Shown piece after piece: positions 58,509 through 64,000 of a DNA stretch of 64,000 nt; the first letter of the stretch is position 1; each line of letters starts with the position of its first letter. Made by a program: the position numbers and the translations under genes. Location: positions 20,871,366-20,935,365 of the forward strand of contig NC_088777.1 of the NCBI RefSeq assembly GCF_954871325.1. The letters run 5' to 3'. The notes beneath the pieces are model-generated. The model had not been told where the DNA came from. It did not search any database and saw nothing but the letters and a program-made list of their open reading frames with translations. Source of the DNA: Gordionus sp. m RMFG-2023 (lineage: Eukaryota > Nematomorpha > Gordioida > Chordodea > Parachordodidae).

Positions 58509-59845
58509 TTTATTTTATAAATGATTATGACAATTTCATTTATAATGTAGATTATTAAATATAAATTTCAAAATTAAATTAAATAAAAGGAAAGATTTTA
58601 AAATTAATTATAGATATATTTTAATAATTTTTACGTGTATTTATTATAAAAAATATAAGGCTATGTTGTAGCTGTTGAAAAAAAGAAGAAATAAATGTAA
58701 TTTATTTCTTCAAATGTCAGTTATTTTCTGACAGGGGAATTCAGTTTTCCTGGTGGAGGGAGAAAAACTAAAAGATCACATGGGTTATTGTTAAAGAAAA
58801 GTCTTTTGTTGGAGATTTGGAGTGAAGATATTGGATTAATTGGAGAAGATGTCAGCTGGGAGAAACAAAGAATGGACCTGTGGGGATGAAGAATATAAGA
58901 AGCTGGATAATTATTATTTATAATCTTTATATTTTTTTTAATGGATAGATAAATATAATTATGAATAAATATGGATCTTTTTATTGTTGCCGATGACTTC
59001 AGAATTTATTTAGGGATTAATGCGGAACATAATGCAATGTAAAGGATAAGAAAGTGATGCATGTACAGAACCTGGAGATTCAAGAGTTATTTGTTATAAA
59101 AAGGGAAAGAACCATTTTTTTTCATGTAATTTTGAGTTTTACTGTGAAACCACAACACAAGTACTAGAAACTATACAGGGGTAAGTGAGATTAAGGGGTG
59201 AGTTTAAGGGTTTCTATACTTATATATTTAGCTTACAAAGGTAAAGATAGAAAGTATGTAATGGGTATTAAGCAGGAATATGAAAATAAGATCAGGAATT
59301 TAAGACAGGAATATTTGGTATATTATATGTCTAGATGTATATTGTACATTTAATTTTGATTATTATTTGATATGACTCATTGAATGGTGTTATAGGTATT
59401 CCGTCATAGGAAGCTAAGACCTCAAGATCAGCAGGACAGAAAGGATTGCTAAATATTTAAATATTTGAAATTTAGGAAAATATTGGAAATAGACTTTTGT
59501 AATAAAGTGTGTATTATATAATTATGCATTTTGGGTTTTTAAAGGGATGGACATGTGTGGGATCATTTCTTATTAATTAATGTTAATATATTGTATTTGT
59601 AATTTAGTTTCAATTAAGGTTGATATGTTATTAAGGGATCTATTGAGGGTGAGTTAATGTTGTTTATTTTGAAGTAATTAACCATTTTTATGAAATAGGG
59701 TGTAATGTGAATTTGTGAAGGTCAACGGTCCGGTCCTATCAGTCTTAGACCGGGACCGGACCGGACCGATTGCCGGATCGATCTTTTTTTGAGGACCGTG
59801 GTCCGGACCTGTCTTTTTATTTTTTAGGTCCGGACCGGTCTTTTA

Positions 59846-59973
59846 TTAATATTTAAGTTTGCTTTACTATTCAATTATTATAATTTTTTTGTATATTTTA
59901 TTTTATGAATTAATATTTAAGTTTGCTTTACTATTCAATTATTATAATTTTTTTGTATATTTTATTTTATGAA
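59846..59973. repeat. 64-bp tandem duplication in hAT copy 2
   Basis: TTAATATTTAAGTTTGCTTT and the following bases to ATTTTATGAA occur at 59846 and again at 59910 without visible differences. Copy 1 has this block once. It lies in the 5' non-coding part of the transposon. Confidence 0.9.
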
Positions 59974-60021
59974 TTTTTCTAGAGGAGTTATTTTAGATAT
60001 TGTTAATTTTTATTTTACAAT

Positions 60022-62052
60022 ATGAAAACCATAAGTTTGTCCAAGAAACATTTTACTTATAGTCCCAATAAAAAACATAGAGTATGTGTTCAATGCAATA
60101 CCAAATATAATATATAGTCAGCAACAAGTAATAAAATAATTGTTTATAATTTTTTAAGCAGTAAATTAATCAAAATAAGCAGTATTATTATTAAAATATT
60201 TTGGTTATTATTTATATAGTTCTATTTTTTCTTAAGAAACTGTCTAAATAATTCATTGTTAAAATAACTTAACCTTATTCTTAATAAAATAATTAGGTAC
60301 CTTAAGCAGGCATCTGATGAACATATGAACCAATTAATAATAAAATGAGTAATAATGGACTGTCTGCCAATGAAGACTTTTGAAAGTTCAGGTCTTCATA
60401 ATTTAATCAAATATTTAAACTCAACTGCTACAATAAAAATTTTTATACAGCTAATTTTGAGAAACTAAGAAGTTCTTTAAAAAATATTTTAAATAAAAAT
60501 AATTCTTTAATAAGCTTTACCACAGATATGTGGAGCAGTATAAATAAAGTTTCATTCATAGCCATTACTGCTCACTTTATTGACCCTTCTTTTACATTAA
60601 AAAATATTTTACTTGATATAAATCATATCCCATTTCCTCACACTTCTGAAGAAATATCCTTAGCTATAAAAGAAGTAATTGATGTATATCAATTGGAGAA
60701 GAATATACTGGCTTGTACTACAGATAATGCCAATAACATCCTAAAAAGCATGGATATTTTGCAGAATATTTACAAGGAACAAAACTTTAAAGGTTACAGA
60801 TGCTGTGCCCATATTCTAAACTTAATATCTCAGGAAGGTTTATCAAAAATTACAACTATCCTAGAAAAGTGTAGAGACATTGCCTTTTCTATTAAATCAC
60901 CCAAAATAAATCAAGCATATGTACAAATATGTGAAAATAAGGGTATTACAAAATTTAAAATCCCTTCTGATATCCCTATTAGATGGAATAGCTCCTATTT
61001 AATAATGAATACAATTTATGAGGTATTTACATTTTTATCCAATTATTTTTAAAAAATATTTAATTTTTAGAACATGGATGCTATAGAAGAAGTATTTTTT
61101 TTGAATTACAAACAATTTAAAGGGGTTTTCTTTACTGAGTGTGAAAAAGAAGAACTTAAAGAGGCTGTAGATTTTCTTAGGCCCTTCTATAAAACCACAC
61201 TTGATTTATCAGGATCCAAATATCCTACAGTTGGGATTTCCATGTTATATATGGAGAATATAAATAATGAAATTATAATATAAAAAAAGATAATAACAAT
61301 ACAAGAAAAGAAATTCTTAATAACATGCTGGTTAAAATGCAGAAATATCTCAAAGAATTATTTTGTTATGAATCATATGTCTCAACATTGTTGGATCCGA
61401 GATTAAAACAAGTTTACATGCCTAATACTCTTAATAGAATTTAGTATATGACCAAATTTTCAAAATATTTAAGAAAAATACAAAATAAAAAAAATACAGG
61501 AATAACGGATTCTCAGGTATATTTTAAATATTTATTTATTAAATCCTAATTTTCAAACATTTGTGCCAGGAGGAAATCAATGAATTTAGTTTTTTAAAAA
61601 GAATTTTATCCCAAAAAAGAAATTCAGAAGGGGATTGTATATCCTCAGAAATCATTGAAGAAAATATATCAGAACTTCACACCTATTTAAATGAACCTCT
61701 TGTTTCTTTAAAGGATGACATATTAGTATGGTGGAAAACCAATAGTGAAAGGTCTTTTATATTTTGTAAAAGTCAATATAGTTTATTATATAGATTTCCA
61801 GTCCTCTCATTAGCAGCTAGAAATTTTTTAGCAATTCAAGCAACATCTGTCCCCTGTGAACAAATATTTTCGAAGGCAGGAGATCTTGTCACTAAAAAAA
61901 GGAACAGGCTTTCAAACAAAACAATACAAGCTTTGATGTGTATGGGCTCTTGGTTAAAAAATGGAATAGATCTACCGCCTCCATTAAGCCCCTCTTCTAA
62001 TTCCTTCCATAGCAATTCTACAAACAATGACATTAGCATTTATTTAAATTGA
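60022..62052 (+). pseudogene. hAT transposase, copy 2, nearly complete but broken
   Basis: The order is: BED zinc-finger start (MKTISLSKKHFTYSPNKKHR, CVQCNTKYN), RNase-H-like catalytic domain from 60528 (TDMWSSINKVSFIAI, CTTDNANNILKSMD, RCCAHILNLISQ, IPIRWNSSYLIMN), insertion domain, and hATC block (FPVLSLAARNFLAIQATSVP, CEQIFSKAGDLVTKKRNRLS) to a stop at 62052. Two GT-AG introns, 61023-61070 (48 bp) and 61517-61569 (53 bp), match copy 1 in position and size. Lesions include an in-frame TAG in the BED part, a deletion before 60440, a frame change near 61280 and a TAG near 61444. Active hAT proteins of this type bind the terminal repeats and cut via a DDE site. Confidence 0.9.
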
Positions 62053-62704
62053 ATATTTGCATTAATTATTATATTATTCATAATTAATTTTATATTGTTT
62101 ATATAATACTCTTATATTTAATAAAATGATAAAACAAATTAAATTAGGTTAAAAAAAATGTGTTTTTTAAACAAATAAAAAGACCGGTCCTGGACCGGTC
62201 TTTTTATTTAGGACCACGGTCTGGATCGATCTTTTTCTTAAGGACCGTGGTCCGGTCCGGTCCGAGGGTATCGGTCCAGTCCGGACCAAAGACTATATAA
62301 TGTTATAGGTGGATAGTTATTTTGATTTAGTGCCTGCATTTGATATATATATAAATTGGGTATGGATTTATATGATATATTAGATGATGTGTAAGATTTT
62401 CTTTTTTCAAATTATGAAATCTTTATATTTAATATATATATATATTTTTCTTTTAAATTATAAAATTTTATAAAAAGTTTTATTTGCAATTATTATATTA
62501 TTTTTATGGTATGCAATGATGTGAAGGGAAAATATTTTTACAGATAAGGTCAGCCATGTTGATGGGTATGCCTTGAGGTGAGAATATTGTTTAGTTTGTG
62601 TCATAATTGGGAGACTGATTTGTAAAATTTGATTTTTGGTAAAGTCAGTATGTATTGCGTTTGATGAGTCATTTTTATTTTTATAATTTTATGTTTATGT
62701 TAAA

Positions 62705-63960
62705 TTGGTGAGTCATTGTTATTTTTATGGGCAATCGTTGTTGGTAGAAGGGCATAATGGAGAGGATGATAGATTGGGGAGAGTGACGTGGTTACCGGTT
62801 CAAGAAATAATGAAGGGTTGGGTCAATAATGAAGAAATTGACCGGTTAAAGAACGAGAGGATAGATGACAGACATTTGGACGTATACCGTGGACGTTCGG
62901 ACATGCCGAGGCCGTTCAGCAGTGGGGGACAGAGAGGTCGGAATGGTAGATGTTATAAATGTGGGGAGATGGGTCATATTGCGGTGAATTGTAGAGATGG
63001 CAAATGTTTTGCGTGTCAGGAGATGGGACATATTTCGACATATTGTCCGGGCAGAGCAGGGAGAATACGTTGCGCGGGTTGTGGAAGATTGGATATGTGT
63101 TAAAAGATTGCCGAGTGGGAAAGGTAGAAACAAGGGCAGGTTTTCCACAGAGAGGAGAGACTTCGGGGGCCGTGAATATGAGGAGTATGACGGAGATAGC
63201 TGGAAAAGGAGGAAAGGATATTGAAGAGGAGATGACGTGTTTCAAGTGCCGAGAAAGGGGACATTGGGCCAGAGATTGAGATAGAGATTGACTATATGAT
63301 GGGAAGGAGAGTAAAATGATGACCATGGCGTTAAGAGGAAGCAAGAAAGAGTTGAGAGTTAAAATGTAGCAGCAGGAGGTTCAATGGGAGTTATCGTATC
63401 TGCCGAGTCCGAGGGTATGGTTCGATATCAACGGGAAGATGGTATCTATGTTATTTGATGCCGGAGCAGCTATTTCGGTGATAGGATATGAGGATTTTAG
63501 AAGACTTTGGCCGGGTAGTAAAATAATTAGAGACGTTATGCAAGTGAGGCAGTTTGATGGATCGGAGATGGAGATGATGAGAAGAGTGCATATTGGGTAG
63601 GGAGAGAAGGATGTAAAATGTTGGACTTATGGATAATTAACCGAGACGTTGAGCCGGTGATGGGATGGGATTGGATTACAAGTGTGGGGCCGGAGTATGG
63701 ATTTTGGGGAGTATTTGCGCGATGGGGAGTATTTGTGGCGATCGAAGAAGATATTCGGGAAGACTTGATAAATATGGTCCGAGAGGAGAAGGAGGAGAGA
63801 ATGTACGGAGGAAATTTGGAATGGATGGAGGGCCGAGATAATATTGAAGTAGACGAGGGAAGATCCGTGTTTTGGGGGGAAAGCGAAGGAAATGGAAGGG
63901 AATATATGTTGGTAGAGGTCCGATTTATGTAGATGGAGAAATAGCAAATATCCAAGACAG
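62705..63960 (+). pseudogene. Gag nucleocapsid and protease part of the retroelement fossil
   Basis: Part of the element starting near 58660. It has zinc-knuckle modules such as CYKCGEMGHIAVNC, CFACQEMGHISTYC and CFKCRERGHWARD, preceded by an Arg-rich RGQRGRNGR-like segment. Next comes a retropepsin-like region (FDINGKMVSMLF, ISVIGYEDFRRLW). These would package the element's RNA and process its polyprotein. The region looks broken; the remaining pol genes, if present, lie beyond the window. Confidence 0.7.
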
Positions 63961-64000
63961 TAGATATGGAATATTGAGGCCGCTGGTTAGTGAGAGGAGT

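Larger units (their letters stand above)
59713..62293 (+). mobile_element. hAT DNA transposon, copy 2, right terminus missing
   Basis: The same family as 26042-28706, in opposite orientation. The left end, TTGTGAAGGTCAACGGTCC, matches the 5' terminus. The right subterminal GGTCCGG repeats run to AAAGAC at 62293, where the sequence leaves the family consensus, so about the last 20 bp of the element are absent. No matching 8-bp target duplication can therefore be shown. It lies inside the G-rich retroelement. Confidence 0.9.
58660..64000 (+). mobile_element. Gag-pro LTR retroelement fossil, split by a hAT, runs off the edge
   Basis: From about 58660 the plus strand becomes conspicuously G-rich, and the same character resumes after 62293, with a hAT insert between. 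The 3' part in view has several CCHC zinc knuckles (62970-63280) and an aspartic-protease-like region (about 63420-63680). This is the usual gag-pro order of Ty3/gypsy-like elements. A start with TGTTGTAG near 58664 may be the 5' terminal repeat, but its partner lies outside the window. It looks broken in several places. It must be older than the hAT copy inserted in it. Confidence 0.6.

Noticed and set aside
62846-63955. Long minus-strand frames opposite the zinc-knuckle and protease region
   Set aside because: Ser/Pro/His-rich shadows of the G-rich coding strand of the retroelement.
58660-64000. Polinton-like or viral integration as an alternative for the G-rich element
   Set aside because: Only gag-type zinc knuckles and a retropepsin-like region are visible. 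No DNA polymerase B, packaging ATPase or capsid gene was seen.

Overview
This is AT-rich (roughly a quarter GC by eye) nuclear DNA of an invertebrate animal. The evidence is a spliced MXD/MXI1 bHLH-zipper gene, an ANTP-type homeobox exon, a two-exon C-type lectin domain gene, an uninterrupted seven-helix receptor and a dense load of eukaryotic transposons. No bacterial or organellar gene was seen. The phylum cannot be fixed from the window; base composition and transposon load would suit several AT-rich invertebrate lineages.

Layout. 1-12.8 kb is almost gene-free: old hAT debris, short inverted-repeat elements, a miniature LTR element (6320-7357) and GC-rich CCCGG repeats in AT-rich spacer. 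12.8-14.5 kb holds the 3' part of the MXD gene, including a 30-nt exon; its N-terminal SID exon was not found. 14.5-36 kb is transposon territory. It has an open LINE (ORF 18883-22227) with tandem 5' monomers, a second degraded LINE (31.5-33.9 kb), and a hAT transposon (26042-28706) inserted into a 219-bp inverted-repeat element (25955-28846), both with clear target-site duplications. An empty copy of the outer site is preserved 1.3 kb away.

36-45.6 kb is the host-gene island: an orphan 3' exon (36472-36628), a divergent rhodopsin-like receptor (37670-39133, +), a C-type lectin gene (39429-42108, -) tail to tail with the receptor, and a 629-residue secreted Asn/Ser/Pro/Gly-rich protein (43672-45561, -). 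45.6-55.1 kb is spacer plus retroelement fossils, including a short LTR element (52510-55082) with a 5-bp target duplication. 56.1 kb has the last exon of a homeobox gene (minus strand). From about 58.7 kb to the right edge lies a Ty3/gypsy-like gag-pro retroelement fossil, split by a second copy of the same hAT family (59713-62293).

No operon-like or defence-like gene set is visible. The most informative features are the nested insertions with their empty site, the two intron-bearing hAT copies, the divergent receptor, the lineage-specific secreted protein, and at least three dispersed miniature inverted-repeat families. Boundaries of degraded repeats are approximate; they were read by eye.
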